Shown here: positions 1-9,783 of the stretch, one piece after another
Layout: the number at the start of each line of letters is the position of its first letter
Numbering within the stretch: position 1 is the first letter of the stretch
Source of the DNA: CAYVOX01 sp964453035
GTDB taxonomy: Bacteria; Chloroflexota; Anaerolineae; Anaerolineales; Anaerolineaceae
Assembly (NCBI GenBank): GCA_964453035.1
Contig: CAYVOX010000008.1
Location: forward strand, 1 to 47,690
Direction: 5' to 3'
Length of the DNA: 47,690 bases
Made by a program: the position numbers and the translations under genes
Notes under the pieces: generated by a model
What the model was told of the DNA's origin: nothing
What the model saw: the letters and a program-made list of their open reading frames with translations, nothing else
The model's database searches: none

Positions 1-749
1 GGCTGAAAACGCCGCTCCTGCCCCTTTAAGTTTAGCGCTACCTCTGCACCTGTCTGCTCCCTTAAGGTATCCACATAGCGTTTAATCGTCGGGTATAACC
101 CCAGGTCATCCAGCATCATCGGGCGCAACTCGCTGATGAACAAGCGCACCTTCTGGAAAGTTCCCATGGCTGAGTTTCTCAAGTTGTGCAGCTCTTCCTT
201 GGCGCGCGCCGGATCCATCTCAAAAAACCGCGAGGCAATCTCCGTCTGAACGATAAAATTGCTCAGTGCCTGCGCCGGTCCATCATGCATCTGCCGCGAG
301 AGGCGCTGGCGCTCGGCTTCTTGCGCGCTCACAACCATTTCGAGAACAGCCGATCCGCCCCCTTTGTTTTTCTGGGTTATCGCTCCACTTTCCACCATCC
401 CCAGAACCTTCTCCAGCATGTTGATATGCCTGTTCAGGTGGGTCTGATCGCTCTGTAATTTCTCCAACTGACCGCGCATCACTAGCAACCTTTGTTGAGC
501 ATCGAGAGCAGCATTATACGATTGCTTAATTTCAGAGCGCGGTAAGGATTCAATCTGAGCTTGAACTTGTTGCAGATGTCCGGTTATCACGGCATTTCGT
601 TGTGTTTGTTTGGACAACTCCACCTGGCTTTGCTCCAGCAACAGCGAAATCTCCTTGAGCGTCCTGTTAGCTTGTTCCAGCTCCTCTTTGATTTCCTGCT
701 GGAATTGTTCAACCGGGTCATCTTTTTCAGCCTGAGAGTGAATAGCCAT
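1..749 (-). CDS. DegS-like sensor histidine kinase, 5' part (cut by window edge)
   Basis: I translated this by hand because the frame runs off the left edge without a stop. About 249 codons are visible. Residues 1-130 are highly charged, Gln/Glu-rich and look like a long coiled coil without membrane segments. They are followed by the dimerisation/phosphoacceptor motif ERQRLSRQMHDGPAQALSN, whose His is the expected phosphorylation site of HisKA_3 (NarL/DegS-class) kinases; HDGPAQ is typical of DegS-type cytoplasmic sensors. A downstream stretch with ISELRPMMLDDLGL is also typical of this class just before the ATPase domain, which lies outside the window. The ATG has a good ribosome-binding site (CAGGAGATAGTA). 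The partner NarL-type regulator would be expected further left and is not visible. The kinase class is well supported; the signal is unknown. Confidence 0.88.
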   Translation of the reverse strand, partial: MAIHSQAEKDDPVEQFQQEIKEELEQANRTLKEISLLLEQSQVELSKQTQRNAVITGHLQQVQAQIESLPRSEIKQSYNAALDAQQRLLVMRGQLEKLQSDQTHLNRHINMLEKVLGMVESGAITQKNKGGGSAVLEMVVSAQEAERQRLSRQMHDGPAQALSNFIVQTEIASRFFEMDPARAKEELHNLRNSAMGTFQKVRLFISELRPMMLDDLGLYPTIKRYVDTLREQTGAEVALNLKGQERRFQ

Positions 750-809
750 TTACTATCTCCTGAGCGTAAAAAACCGAATAGCACCTCAATATACGATTCA
801 CAACCATCG

Positions 810-839
810 AGTATAGCATAACCTGCTTTTCTCGGGCAA
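810..839 (-). promoter_or_regulatory. Putative sigma-70 promoter of the DegS-like kinase gene
   Basis: On the minus strand TTGCCC (839-834) is followed after 18 bases by TATACT (815-810), and the -10 is preceded by TGC, giving an extended -10. Transcription would start near 803, about 54 nt before the ATG at 749. Confidence 0.55.
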
Positions 840-855
840 ATATTGATAGAACACT

Positions 856-2319
856 TTATTGATTAAGTCGAAAAACAGCCATGTTTTCGCCACCCGCCAG
901 GGGTGAGAAAGGCGCCGTGCTCTGGTAAACCCGCTCCAGCCCCTCGGTCATCTGCGGATACCACTCAGGAAAGGTCACCAGATACTTCACTTCTTTTTCC
1001 TGCATAAATTCGAACAACCGGATTTCATCTCGAATAAACGGAATCACATCCGGAGAAACCAACCCCGCAAGGTCAATTATTTCTCTCTCGCCAAAGTAGC
1101 CCAGCGCGCCAATATCGTGCGCGCCAATCAAATCTTCCTTTGAGGTATTACTGGAGACCCATTTGGCTGTCTCAACCATCTCAGAGTTGATAATTGCCAC
1201 ATCTTCCTCATAAGTTTTTCCGCCGAGGAGAAGAAAAATTCCCGCAACCAGCCCCAGCCCAAATCCGCCGGCAAATCGCAGCAGCTTTCTACGCCCTTCG
1301 TTATTAATGGATTCAAGCAGATATTTACTTCCTACCCATCCAATTATCCAAAAGACGGGCATGGCAGGCATTAGATACCTTCCATGCTGGTAAGTCACAG
1401 GCAATCGTGCCGCGTAAATCAGCGTAAATCCCAACCACCATAGTACAGCGCCAATTCCCAGCCACTGCCTTGTTCGGATGAACCGAACGCAAGCTACGAG
1501 GAATCCAGGGAGCAGGACAATTCCCCCACCCACTATTGGTAAACCTAATAAAGTGATTAGCCTTTCAAAAAACGGAACCTGCAAGTAAACAGCATATTCG
1601 GCCTGCTTGGCAAAAAAAGTGTTTGGCCAGAACGAACCAGATAAAAAATAGTTCAGCAATAAGTATGGCAAAAACAACGCCAGGAAACCAAACATGATCC
1701 GCAACCCATGAACAGCCTTCCGTGTTACAAAGTCTCGCGGAAATAATAGGACCAGAAGCGCCGGTCCCAGCAGAGTAATTCCATCTGGCCTCAGCCAGCA
1801 CGCCAACCCAATCAAAGCTCCTGCTGCCCAGGTGTTGATTTTTACTTTGCCCAGGCTCCAGAACACCGCCAGGATTACCATGCTGAAGACAATCGTCTCC
1901 ATTCCAGAAAGAGCTGCCCAAACCAGGTGCCATTCGGTGATCAGAAATATTCCAAGCCAGCTAAATCGCCTCTGGTCACCGGTGATATTACTCAGAATTC
2001 TGTTTCCAATTAATGCTATGCCAAGTAGAGCTAGAAACCCCGAAAGGAAAGCCCACAGGAAATGATCCACCCCCAGGCGATATCCAATAGCCAGCCAGAA
2101 AGTCCAGCCAGGTGCCGTTGACCCGGCTGAAGGCTGCCCGGGTTGGAAGGACCATTCCTCCAACAAGCCCAGGTTGCGTGCATAGGTCTGGTGGATCCAG
2201 GCATCATCCAGTGGAAATCCGGATGCAGTTGTGCGCTCAGCCGTAATAAGGTAAGCCGCGCAAATGATGCCCAACAAACCAGAGAGAACCGCCCAGCGAA
2301 ACCAGTTGCTTCTTATCAT
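856..2319 (-). CDS. GT-C (PMT/ArnT-like) membrane glycosyltransferase
   Basis: 487-aa polytopic membrane protein with roughly ten hydrophobic segments. After the first membrane segment comes the acidic motif PLDDAWIHQTYARNL (Asp38/Asp39), the position where GT-C enzymes of the PMT/ArnT group carry the catalytic Asp in the first extracytoplasmic loop. The C-terminal part (from about residue 380, EEDVAIINSEMVE onwards) is a soluble domain. By family, such enzymes transfer a sugar from a polyprenyl-phosphate donor to an acceptor outside the membrane; donor and acceptor cannot be read here. It is the last gene of a six-gene minus-strand set, and its ATG overlaps the stop of the preceding gene (ATGA, 2316-2319), suggesting translational coupling. 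No strong terminator is visible after it. Confidence 0.75.
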   Translation of the reverse strand: MIRSNWFRWAVLSGLLGIICAAYLITAERTTASGFPLDDAWIHQTYARNLGLLEEWSFQPGQPSAGSTAPGWTFWLAIGYRLGVDHFLWAFLSGFLALLGIALIGNRILSNITGDQRRFSWLGIFLITEWHLVWAALSGMETIVFSMVILAVFWSLGKVKINTWAAGALIGLACWLRPDGITLLGPALLVLLFPRDFVTRKAVHGLRIMFGFLALFLPYLLLNYFLSGSFWPNTFFAKQAEYAVYLQVPFFERLITLLGLPIVGGGIVLLPGFLVACVRFIRTRQWLGIGAVLWWLGFTLIYAARLPVTYQHGRYLMPAMPVFWIIGWVGSKYLLESINNEGRRKLLRFAGGFGLGLVAGIFLLLGGKTYEEDVAIINSEMVETAKWVSSNTSKEDLIGAHDIGALGYFGEREIIDLAGLVSPDVIPFIRDEIRLFEFMQEKEVKYLVTFPEWYPQMTEGLERVYQSTAPFSPLAGGENMAVFRLNQ

Positions 2320-3884
2320 CGTAAAATCCTGAAGATTTGCGTGGATTCTATCGTTGCCAGGTGAATCAGGTTGTTCCTGTTTTCAGGGTTGAGATAAAGC
2401 TGCGTGAGTCCCTCAACCGTATTCTCCTCCAGAATCAGAAAATCGGCCCCAAAAGTTCTGGCTGCCGCCAATGTGTCTTCTTCTCCGCCGTTGGGAATCA
2501 CAATCGCGCTGCGGCCTGTCGCCACAAAATATCCCGGGGGATTGTTAACCACAACAATAGCCTGCCGCTCAGCGCCTAATCTAACCAGTTCTCTGTCAAC
2601 CTCACGGTAAATCTCCCAAGATTCTTGCCAGGTATTCTCACCTGTATCCAGGTTAAAGATTCTTACAGCAGTGATTCCTGCACTCAACAGGGCAGCAACC
2701 ACCACCAACAACAGGCTAAAACCAGGCAATGCACGTTTAAGCATCCAACCTCTTTTTCGAATCCCTACCTGGATCAGTTGAATCAATCCAACCGGGCACA
2801 ATCCCCAGATGAGTGGTTGTAACCCCGCAGCTGAGTGAAAAAAACCACCCCGGCTTCCCGCCAGTGGAAAAACAAACGTCATCAACAGGAAGTAGGCACT
2901 CCAGGCCATAAAACCTGATCGCACTATCACATTTTTCCGCAGAGTCCAACCACCGATGAGCGCCAGCGGCAGCAAGAAAATCTCACCCTGTACTGCCAAT
3001 ACCGTCTGCAAGTTTAAAAGCAACGCTTCCCAGCGTTGTTGAATCAGCATCCCAACCCCCGCCCCAAACCAGTTTGAAAAATTGAGCACGCTTGCAGGGT
3101 AAGAAAACAACTGGTTATACTCAACCAGCCAAAGAGCCCGGCTGTTACCCGGCGGAAAAAGACTGCCAAATTCACTCAGGTTGCGCGCGTACCACCCGCC
3201 CATCACCGCCAGGTACCCTCCTGCAAACGCCCCGGCACCTAAAACGAGATAACGCAGTTTCACAGGATTACGCCTGACAGCCTGAACAACAATTCCCGCC
3301 AGACCGGCTGCCGCCCAGAGGATGCCATCTGCCCGCGTCAGGTGTAGCAAACCAGCCAATCCTCCCGCCAGGGCTAACTGGAACCATTTATTCGGGTTCG
3401 CTGCAACCAGCATCAAAATCAGAGTTGTGAACACCATCGTGGGCGCAAAGGTTTCAACCAATCCCAGGTAAGCCAGGTAATACCCCGAGAAAACCACCAA
3501 TCCACCTGCCAGCCAACCGCCAACCCTCGTTTTTGTAAAGCTAAAACTTATCAAGGCCGATAAGATTGGAATAATGCCTGCCAACACAAGGAAGAACAAT
3601 CGCGCCGAGTTGAAATCCCTGCTTCCCGTAAAGATCATCCCCAGGGATGCGATGACAGAAGGCAGCGGCATCCAATACGTGAAAGATGGGTGCGGCAATT
3701 GAACCGGATCATCCAGGTAATTCCATAAAAAGCTGTCCTTCGCACCTCCACCAGCCATTAGGTTGATTCCCCCCGCGTAGTAGTAATCCGCGTCCATGTA
3801 TCCCGGCGCAGCCTGGAAACCGCCAACGAGAATTAAAACAACGACTTGAATGGTGAAGAGAAGGAGGTAGTCAATTCGCTTCAT
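2316..3884 (-). CDS. GT-C-type membrane glycosyltransferase
   Basis: I place the start at the ATG at 3884 (522 aa, MKRIDYLLLF), four bases after the preceding gene's stop. An in-frame TTG at 3920 would add 12 residues and overlap that gene. The protein has many hydrophobic segments and the early acidic motif YMDADYYYAGG (Asp31, Asp33), where GT-C enzymes carry their catalytic acidic residue. A later stretch in the first big loop has PHPSFTYWMPLPSVIAS, typical of the PMT-like proteins found in Chloroflexota. The C-terminal 100 residues form a soluble domain (EIYREVDRELVRLGAERQ and onwards). Likely role: transfer of a lipid-linked sugar on the outer face of the membrane; substrate unknown. Its stop overlaps the next gene by ATGA. 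Confidence 0.7.
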   Translation of the reverse strand: MKRIDYLLLFTIQVVVLILVGGFQAAPGYMDADYYYAGGINLMAGGGAKDSFLWNYLDDPVQLPHPSFTYWMPLPSVIASLGMIFTGSRDFNSARLFFLVLAGIIPILSALISFSFTKTRVGGWLAGGLVVFSGYYLAYLGLVETFAPTMVFTTLILMLVAANPNKWFQLALAGGLAGLLHLTRADGILWAAAGLAGIVVQAVRRNPVKLRYLVLGAGAFAGGYLAVMGGWYARNLSEFGSLFPPGNSRALWLVEYNQLFSYPASVLNFSNWFGAGVGMLIQQRWEALLLNLQTVLAVQGEIFLLPLALIGGWTLRKNVIVRSGFMAWSAYFLLMTFVFPLAGSRGGFFHSAAGLQPLIWGLCPVGLIQLIQVGIRKRGWMLKRALPGFSLLLVVVAALLSAGITAVRIFNLDTGENTWQESWEIYREVDRELVRLGAERQAIVVVNNPPGYFVATGRSAIVIPNGGEEDTLAAARTFGADFLILEENTVEGLTQLYLNPENRNNLIHLATIESTQIFRILR

Positions 3885-3888
3885 GGTG

Positions 3889-5352
3889 CTATTTAAAGTA
3901 GTATATCCGCAGGTCTCCAACGGCTTCTTGATTTCTTAACTTCATCATAGAGCTCAACAGGCTGACCTTTGGGTGCTCCATTAATCCAGCCGCCTGGTAT
4001 TCTTCAATCGTTTTTTGAAACGTTACAAAATAAACGCCGCCAGCCTTGCCAACCGCCTCCTCCAGCGTCGAGCTTGGTATCAAACCTATCGCCTGCTGAG
4101 ATGCCGGCGCATAAGTGTCGTTTGGAGAACCAGATTCATCAGCAACAAAGCGCTGATTCAATTCCGGCGCGTAATAATGAGCCGGGAAGTAACTCAACTT
4201 GTTATCATGCACAACCACTTCATCCGGCTGAATGTTCTTCTGAATCTCCCGCGTCAATTTTGAAAACGCAGAGCGTGGAAATTCTTCAAATCTCAATTGG
4301 TAAGGCAAGGCGATCACCGCCGCAATCACAAATCCACCAACGAGCAACCCCTTGACCCATCGGTTACTTGTCCTCGCCACCACAATCCCCGCGATCCCCA
4401 GGTAAGCCATGATCGCAACCAGAAAACCGCGTGGAACAAAAACCGGTCTCATCAAGTAAGAGACTATGAAAAGTAAAATCGGCGGAACCAGAAACATCCA
4501 CAGCAGGTACCCGGCCTCTTTTATCCTTTTACGAATAAGTTCATAACCGATAAGGATAATCAGAGCAATACTGATAAAAGCGCCTACCATCAACCAGTTT
4601 CCATCCAGAGGCAGGTTGGTCGTCATCACGATGGCAGCTTGAATAATCTCCATCAAGCCCGGTTGCGGTGTCCAAAAGGCGCGCTGAATCTTCTCAACCT
4701 GGCCTGGAACCATCAATAACCACGGAAAAGCCAGCAGTCCGATAACCGCCTGCGCTTTAATGAGTCCACTAAGCTTCATCCAATCCCGCCTGGCTAAAAG
4801 GATGAGATCGGGCACAACTAACCCGAAAATCGCCAGGTTGTGAGAATACATCGCGAGCACCCCCAAACCAATGAAACCCATCCATGACTTCCATGAAGCG
4901 CCAGCCCCCTCAATAACTCGCAAAAAGAAGTAAAAGTAGCCCATCTGCGCTGCGGCTAAAAGTGCGTACATGCGTAAATCTTGCGCATGGTAAATTTGCA
5001 ACGGAGAAATCGAAGCAAGAAAAGCGGCGTATAAACCCGCATTTCTCCCCGCTCGGTTCTCAACAATCCTGAAAATAAAATAAACTCCCACCAGGCTTAA
5101 CCCCACCGAAAGTAGCCTCAACCAACCAAAATCATGGCTGACGAGCAGCCATAGATGGAGCAAGTAGTAATAAAGCGGAGGCATGGTGTCGGCTGCCGTC
5201 CCCACGATGATGGATTGTAGATCTTTCTCCGCCAGGAAGATGCTGAAAGCATCATCATACTGTATGCTGCGCGATGATAGGTTAACGCATCTCAAGCCCA
5301 ATCCCACAGCAAAGATTAGAACTACGCGCCAGTCAATTCGCTTACCGTTCAT
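3889..5352 (-). CDS. PMT_2-type mannosyltransferase-like membrane protein
   Basis: 487 aa, polytopic. Hallmarks of the PMT_2/GT-C group are clear: SIQYDDAFSIFLAEKDL (Asp33/Asp34) after the first membrane segment, TMPPLYYYLLHLW in the first loop, and SPLQIYHAQDLRMYAL before the next hydrophobic block. Members of this group use dolichyl- or undecaprenyl-phosphate sugars outside the membrane. Among the six minus-strand genes this is the one with the best recognisable glycosyltransferase motifs. The start (ATG at 5352) overlaps the preceding stop (ATGA, 5349-5352) and has no clear ribosome-binding site of its own, so translation is probably coupled. Acceptor and donor are unknown. Confidence 0.8.
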   Translation of the reverse strand: MNGKRIDWRVVLIFAVGLGLRCVNLSSRSIQYDDAFSIFLAEKDLQSIIVGTAADTMPPLYYYLLHLWLLVSHDFGWLRLLSVGLSLVGVYFIFRIVENRAGRNAGLYAAFLASISPLQIYHAQDLRMYALLAAAQMGYFYFFLRVIEGAGASWKSWMGFIGLGVLAMYSHNLAIFGLVVPDLILLARRDWMKLSGLIKAQAVIGLLAFPWLLMVPGQVEKIQRAFWTPQPGLMEIIQAAIVMTTNLPLDGNWLMVGAFISIALIILIGYELIRKRIKEAGYLLWMFLVPPILLFIVSYLMRPVFVPRGFLVAIMAYLGIAGIVVARTSNRWVKGLLVGGFVIAAVIALPYQLRFEEFPRSAFSKLTREIQKNIQPDEVVVHDNKLSYFPAHYYAPELNQRFVADESGSPNDTYAPASQQAIGLIPSSTLEEAVGKAGGVYFVTFQKTIEEYQAAGLMEHPKVSLLSSMMKLRNQEAVGDLRIYYFK

Positions 5353-6605
5353 GTAATTGGGTTATCTTTGTCATACATCAAATCGAACCACGTCTGAATG
5401 GGATGGAATGCCCACCACCTCACCCAGTAGAGCAACACAACCAGCAACCCCGGCAGCGGGAAGAACAGTATTGGGCTTTGTATTGGTTGGTCAGCGTAGG
5501 TGACAGTAGAAAGGAATAACCACCACAATCCCCCCAGTAACAGTATCAAAAGCAAAATACCGGCAATCCAGCCACCCTTTCGCCAGCGCTCATCCATCAA
5601 TGCCACAATCAACATCACCGCCGGGTAAAGCACGATAAAATTCCCCGGATCTGTCTGTATCCCGCTCCACTGAGAAAGCACCAGCGTGAAACAAGCCGTC
5701 CAGAAGAAGCCCCGGAAGTCAGCTCTACGTGCCCTGACCCACTCAATAAGCAGCAGGATGGCTACCAGCCCGGTGATCACCCAACCCAATCGCTCTCCCT
5801 GCGCCGGAAACCATACCGCCAGAGCCGAACCGGGAGTGCCCGGCGGGTTATAGCCCGGGTATCGGATGACTTCGCGGATGTTCTGCAAAATCCAATCCGG
5901 CAGCAGAAACAAACCCGCTGCGATGAGCAAGACTTGCGCGCCCAGAAACCAGGCAAATAACCGCCACCGCCTGTTTATCAACGCCCATAAAACTACAAAA
6001 ACCACCAGGATGATGACAACCTGCGGCTTAATTGTGGTCAGTGCCAACAAAACACCCGCAACCTCATCTGCTCCAGCGCGAACAGCCAGCAGCACGCCAA
6101 CAATCCCCAGAGCCACCAGGATGACTGCATTTCCATTGACTAACGGTCTGATGGCGTGATACCACAGCACCGAAAACAGAAACAGAAACACCAGGCTGAT
6201 GATATTCGGCTTCCAGGAAACAGCCCTGAGGCCAAAATACGTCATCAAAAGCAATCCCACTTCCAGCAAGGTCATCCACAAAGCCCTCGACAGGGTAAAA
6301 TCGCTGATTAAGGCAAAGGGTATGAAGAAAATGATGGAGTAGAGAGGATACGCCACGCGTAGTTCGTGTTCCCCTTTTTCTGCGGGACGTCCGTATGCCA
6401 GGGTTTGAATTCGGACCGCCGTCTCATCGCTGTACGGGCTCAATCCATCCACCAGAAAGCTTCGCGCCCCCACCCAATGTACCAAAAAATCATTGCCTCC
6501 CGGATTTTGTTGAGAGAACTGGTAATTGCCCCAGGTCATCACCACCAGAAGGGCAAACAAAGCTACAAGCGCCAGAGCAACCTTCAACATTACATTTTTC
6601 TTCAA
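5349..6605 (-). CDS. DUF2029/GT87-type polyprenyl-phosphate mannosyltransferase-like protein
   Basis: 418 aa with about ten membrane segments. Early loop motif GGNDFLVHWVGARSFLVDG...SPYS (Asp39) is typical of the GT87/DUF2029 family, whose studied mycobacterial members are alpha-mannosyltransferases acting on lipoglycans with polyprenyl-phosphomannose. TTIKPQVVIILVVF, also common in this family, lies in the middle. The annotated start is a TTG at 6605 preceded by a strong AAGGAG site six bases away; an ATG five codons inside has no better site. A TATAAT-like box sits at 6638-6633 in the 54-bp gap to the previous gene, so an internal promoter is possible. The real sugar substrate is not deducible. 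Confidence 0.75.
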   Translation of the reverse strand: MKKNVMLKVALALVALFALLVVMTWGNYQFSQQNPGGNDFLVHWVGARSFLVDGLSPYSDETAVRIQTLAYGRPAEKGEHELRVAYPLYSIIFFIPFALISDFTLSRALWMTLLEVGLLLMTYFGLRAVSWKPNIISLVFLFLFSVLWYHAIRPLVNGNAVILVALGIVGVLLAVRAGADEVAGVLLALTTIKPQVVIILVVFVVLWALINRRWRLFAWFLGAQVLLIAAGLFLLPDWILQNIREVIRYPGYNPPGTPGSALAVWFPAQGERLGWVITGLVAILLLIEWVRARRADFRGFFWTACFTLVLSQWSGIQTDPGNFIVLYPAVMLIVALMDERWRKGGWIAGILLLILLLGGLWWLFLSTVTYADQPIQSPILFFPLPGLLVVLLYWVRWWAFHPIQTWFDLMYDKDNPIT

Positions 6606-6659
6606 AACTTACTCCTTGGAGGGTCTAAAGCAATTATAACCCACGCGAAAGTCATCCTA

Positions 6660-8138
6660 TCACGGCACCGAGCGAACGAAGACTACCGATAGCGAATCCG
6701 TATAAACCTTCTTCCAACCGTTATCCATCAAAACACCAACAATCGGGCGATTTGGTTCAAGTAACACAAAACCAATCTCATACCCATCCAGGATTTCTCT
6801 CCAGAATTCGCCAGCCTGCACCAGGTGGATCCATTCATTGATGCCGCAATCGCCGTAAAGGTCTGTCCTACCATCAATAAAGATGCGATAATCTCTTAAC
6901 ATCCAGCTTAAGTACCCTCCCCAATTGTACTCATTGAGCATCTGACCTTCCGGCTTGTTCTCCTCTATCCAGGCTACAGCGCCAGCCGGGTAGGAGGTTT
7001 GAATGACCTGCTCAATAAATTCCGGACGGTTGACCACGTAGCCTTTACCCAGGCTTGTAAAGAACAATATTCCCACCAAAGACAGGTTGATGCCCTTCTG
7101 CCAGCGCGGAATAAATCTACCCGGAAGCTCGGTCTCAATCCCACTGTTCAACTGGGTTTTACCATCGCGGAGTGATTTCCAGGCCAGCCACGCATACCGT
7201 GAAAGAATCGGTGTCGCCGCCAGCGCAAACGGACCGAAATTTCGCCTCGAGGTCAACCCCATGAAGCCAAACACCACCACGGCAAGCACATCCCCGGCAT
7301 CTGCCTTTCGTCCAGAAAGAGCGAAAGCCGCGATAGTTGCCATCAACAACCACAGAAACGGTTGTTGGAAGAGCTCATGAAAGTCAGGCGACGCCCATTC
7401 CTGGATGAGTTGCTGCACAGCTTTCACTTCAACCGTCTGGAACGGGATTAGCCACATGTTAATGCCGTTTGGATTGATGACTACCGCCAGGGCGCTGGCT
7501 GCGCCCACAATCACCAAAAGCCTGATTTCTTTCCAACTCAATTCTCTGGAAAGATCAATTTGCAGCCACCGGTTCACCAGCTCACCCACGATTGTCACCC
7601 CTATAAGGATTAGCCCCAGGGGGTACCCCCCATGCAGATTGGACCACAGAATGAAAATGATCGGTAACCATCCAAGGTAATTATTCTGTTTCCATTTAAA
7701 CAGAAACAAGATCAAACTCGTCAGCGAAAATAGCGCCAGCGAGAAGATTTGCGGTCGTGCAGACCACACTGTTGCTGCCACCATTGCCCCAAGAATAAGC
7801 AAAAAAGCCCTGATAATTGGTTTGCCGGACATTTGGAGAAACACCAATGCCATACTGAGCGTGGCGGTCGTGGCAATTACCAGGCTTATCCCCATAAAAC
7901 CTGCCATCTTATACACCAGGTAAAGGATGACCTGAGACAACCATGAATGATTGACCCAACCTGTTCCAATCCTCGTCACCGAAAAATGATCCTCCAGCAG
8001 TGGATAACCCTGAGAGATGGTTTCCTCTCCAGCGCGCAGGTGCCACCACAAATCGCTATCAATCGCAGTTCTTCCAGCCGCCAGGAATATTAAGACCGTG
8101 ATAACGAAGAAAATCAGCCAGTCACGTTTGTAGAACAT
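6660..8138 (-). CDS. GT-C-like polytopic membrane protein
   Basis: 492 aa, about ten to twelve hydrophobic segments. The first loop has AIDSDLWWHLRAGEE (Asp27, Asp29) followed by the GYPLLEDHFS and WVNHSWLSQVILYLVY motifs, a pattern I associate with a GT-C-like family common in Chloroflexota and Planctomycetota. The C-terminal soluble part contains NEYNWGGYLSWMLRD and IFIDGRTDLYGD. By resemblance it is a lipid-linked sugar transferase, but no characterised close relative comes to mind, so the activity is inferred. It begins 11 bases after the stop of the upstream gene. Confidence 0.65.
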   Translation of the reverse strand: MFYKRDWLIFFVITVLIFLAAGRTAIDSDLWWHLRAGEETISQGYPLLEDHFSVTRIGTGWVNHSWLSQVILYLVYKMAGFMGISLVIATTATLSMALVFLQMSGKPIIRAFLLILGAMVAATVWSARPQIFSLALFSLTSLILFLFKWKQNNYLGWLPIIFILWSNLHGGYPLGLILIGVTIVGELVNRWLQIDLSRELSWKEIRLLVIVGAASALAVVINPNGINMWLIPFQTVEVKAVQQLIQEWASPDFHELFQQPFLWLLMATIAAFALSGRKADAGDVLAVVVFGFMGLTSRRNFGPFALAATPILSRYAWLAWKSLRDGKTQLNSGIETELPGRFIPRWQKGINLSLVGILFFTSLGKGYVVNRPEFIEQVIQTSYPAGAVAWIEENKPEGQMLNEYNWGGYLSWMLRDYRIFIDGRTDLYGDCGINEWIHLVQAGEFWREILDGYEIGFVLLEPNRPIVGVLMDNGWKKVYTDSLSVVFVRSVP

Positions 8139-8149
8139 GCCCTCTCGCT

Positions 8150-9763
8150 TTATCGGGTTTGAGTTGCCCGGTAAATCTTCATTTCATCCGGGCTAATCCG
8201 CCGGGATAAATCATAGAAAACGTGATAATCTCCAATCTCCTGCTCCCGCCAGGAAATCCCCCGATTGGTAAACTCATGCCGTAATACATCATTCAGCGTG
8301 GGATGGTTTGTTGTGATATATGCGATCTGATCCGCGGTCTCCACTTGCTTCGTGTAGACCGGGTACCTGTCATCCCGCGCTGTGTAATCCAGGTTGGCAT
8401 GATACGGCAGTCTTGGCGAGTAAATCACCTCCTCTCCCGAAAGGAAAGCCAGCGGATAAGCCACCCAGTAATTTGAATACCCTCGTGTTGCTCCATTTTC
8501 GCGCAGGAAACTGATTAATTCAGCTTGATAGCTTGTATCCACCACGGATATGGAATTAAATTGCGTGGTAATCCCCGGCGGATTTATCCTGGCGCAATCC
8601 AGCGTGCCCCAACCCTGGAATAGTAATATCAAGCCCACTACTCCAATTTGCCATTTTACCTGCTTCATGGAAGCGATCAAGCCACCAGCAGCTAGGCTTA
8701 ACAACACGCTGAGCGGCAAGAAATACCTCCCTGAAGGGTCCACACCAAAGGGCGTGAAGAGAAATGCTGCAATCAGCATCAGTGCCACCCCTCCCAGCAA
8801 TCGAAAAGGCACGCACCTATCCCCCTTAGCGGTCTGCCTGATGCCATAGCCGACGCAAAAAATCCAAAATACCAGAACAGGGGGAATCAGGGGTTCAACC
8901 AGCCAGCGAACCTCCCAGGGCGGCCTCAATCCCAGTAAAGCCGTCAGGCCAAATAAAACTAAATTCAAAGCATGCTGCCCGGTGATAGAAAGCCACGATT
9001 GAGTCTCGACCGCCACCGCCGAACCCGTTAACTCTGAAAGCAGCGCCAGCATTCCATTTTGCGCGGCAAAAATCCACCACGGAAGGGAACCAATAAAAAA
9101 TCCCAACAGGATCAACGCTAACATTAACGCTGCTCGCCCTACGCTCTGGCGTCCTCTGGTAAACACCAGGACAAGAATCATTAGAGCAACCGGCAGAGAA
9201 TAGATGAGCGTCAAACCATTAGCCCACAGCCCCACTCCCATTGCCATCCCAAGCAGCAGCGGCTCAATCGTTATTGGCCATTTGCTTATTCCATTTTTCT
9301 GATAAATGCTGAGACCAATCAGAAGGATCAGGTTGCCAATCAACAGGGCTTCCCCGTAACCTCCCAGGCTTGCCGTGGTATAAAGCGTTGTATTTACCGT
9401 TGGAACCATTAACAAAACCCCTGCCACCCAGCCCGAAACCATCGTGCCAAACACTTTCCTGGCGATGAAAATCGTTGTTATAATGGTTCCCAGGTACAGA
9501 AAAACCTGCGTGAGTCGGATAGCCAGCACGCTTTCGCCGAGCGCGGCAAACACACCCGCCACCAGGTAAGCGTCCAGGCTTCCCATGTAGGCCTGGCCAT
9601 AAAAAAAGATGGGACGTTCACCCGCCAGGATGTGCCGGGCCATCAACCCAACCACAGCTTCATCAGCATTAAACGGAAATACATCCCATGCCAGCAGCAA
9701 TAGCTTCCAACCCGCAGCCAGCATTGGAATTAAGAGGGTTACAATCCATTCTTTTCGGCTCAT
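8150..9763 (-). CDS. GT-C-like membrane glycosyltransferase, first gene of the minus-strand set
   Basis: I choose the ATG at 9763 (537 aa, MSRKEWIVTL). A TTG at 9799 is in frame, but would make the gene overlap the start of the divergent gene at 9784. The protein is polytopic with the acidic first-loop motif PFNADEAVVGLMARHIL (Asp34/Glu35) and FYGQAYMGSLDAYLVAG, typical of a GT-C-like family widespread in Chloroflexota. A soluble C-terminal part follows the last membrane segment from about residue 410. The ribosome-binding site is weak. A promoter must overlap the neighbouring coding start, since only 20 bp separate the two divergent starts. Substrate unknown. Confidence 0.7.
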   Translation of the reverse strand: MSRKEWIVTLLIPMLAAGWKLLLLAWDVFPFNADEAVVGLMARHILAGERPIFFYGQAYMGSLDAYLVAGVFAALGESVLAIRLTQVFLYLGTIITTIFIARKVFGTMVSGWVAGVLLMVPTVNTTLYTTASLGGYGEALLIGNLILLIGLSIYQKNGISKWPITIEPLLLGMAMGVGLWANGLTLIYSLPVALMILVLVFTRGRQSVGRAALMLALILLGFFIGSLPWWIFAAQNGMLALLSELTGSAVAVETQSWLSITGQHALNLVLFGLTALLGLRPPWEVRWLVEPLIPPVLVFWIFCVGYGIRQTAKGDRCVPFRLLGGVALMLIAAFLFTPFGVDPSGRYFLPLSVLLSLAAGGLIASMKQVKWQIGVVGLILLFQGWGTLDCARINPPGITTQFNSISVVDTSYQAELISFLRENGATRGYSNYWVAYPLAFLSGEEVIYSPRLPYHANLDYTARDDRYPVYTKQVETADQIAYITTNHPTLNDVLRHEFTNRGISWREQEIGDYHVFYDLSRRISPDEMKIYRATQTR

Positions 9764-9783
9764 TCTGATAATTTTATCCGCTA

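Noticed and set aside
587..784. 65-codon minus-strand open frame inside the first 800 bases
   Set aside because: It overlaps the real histidine-kinase frame in another phase, and its start lies between the kinase promoter and the kinase ribosome-binding site.
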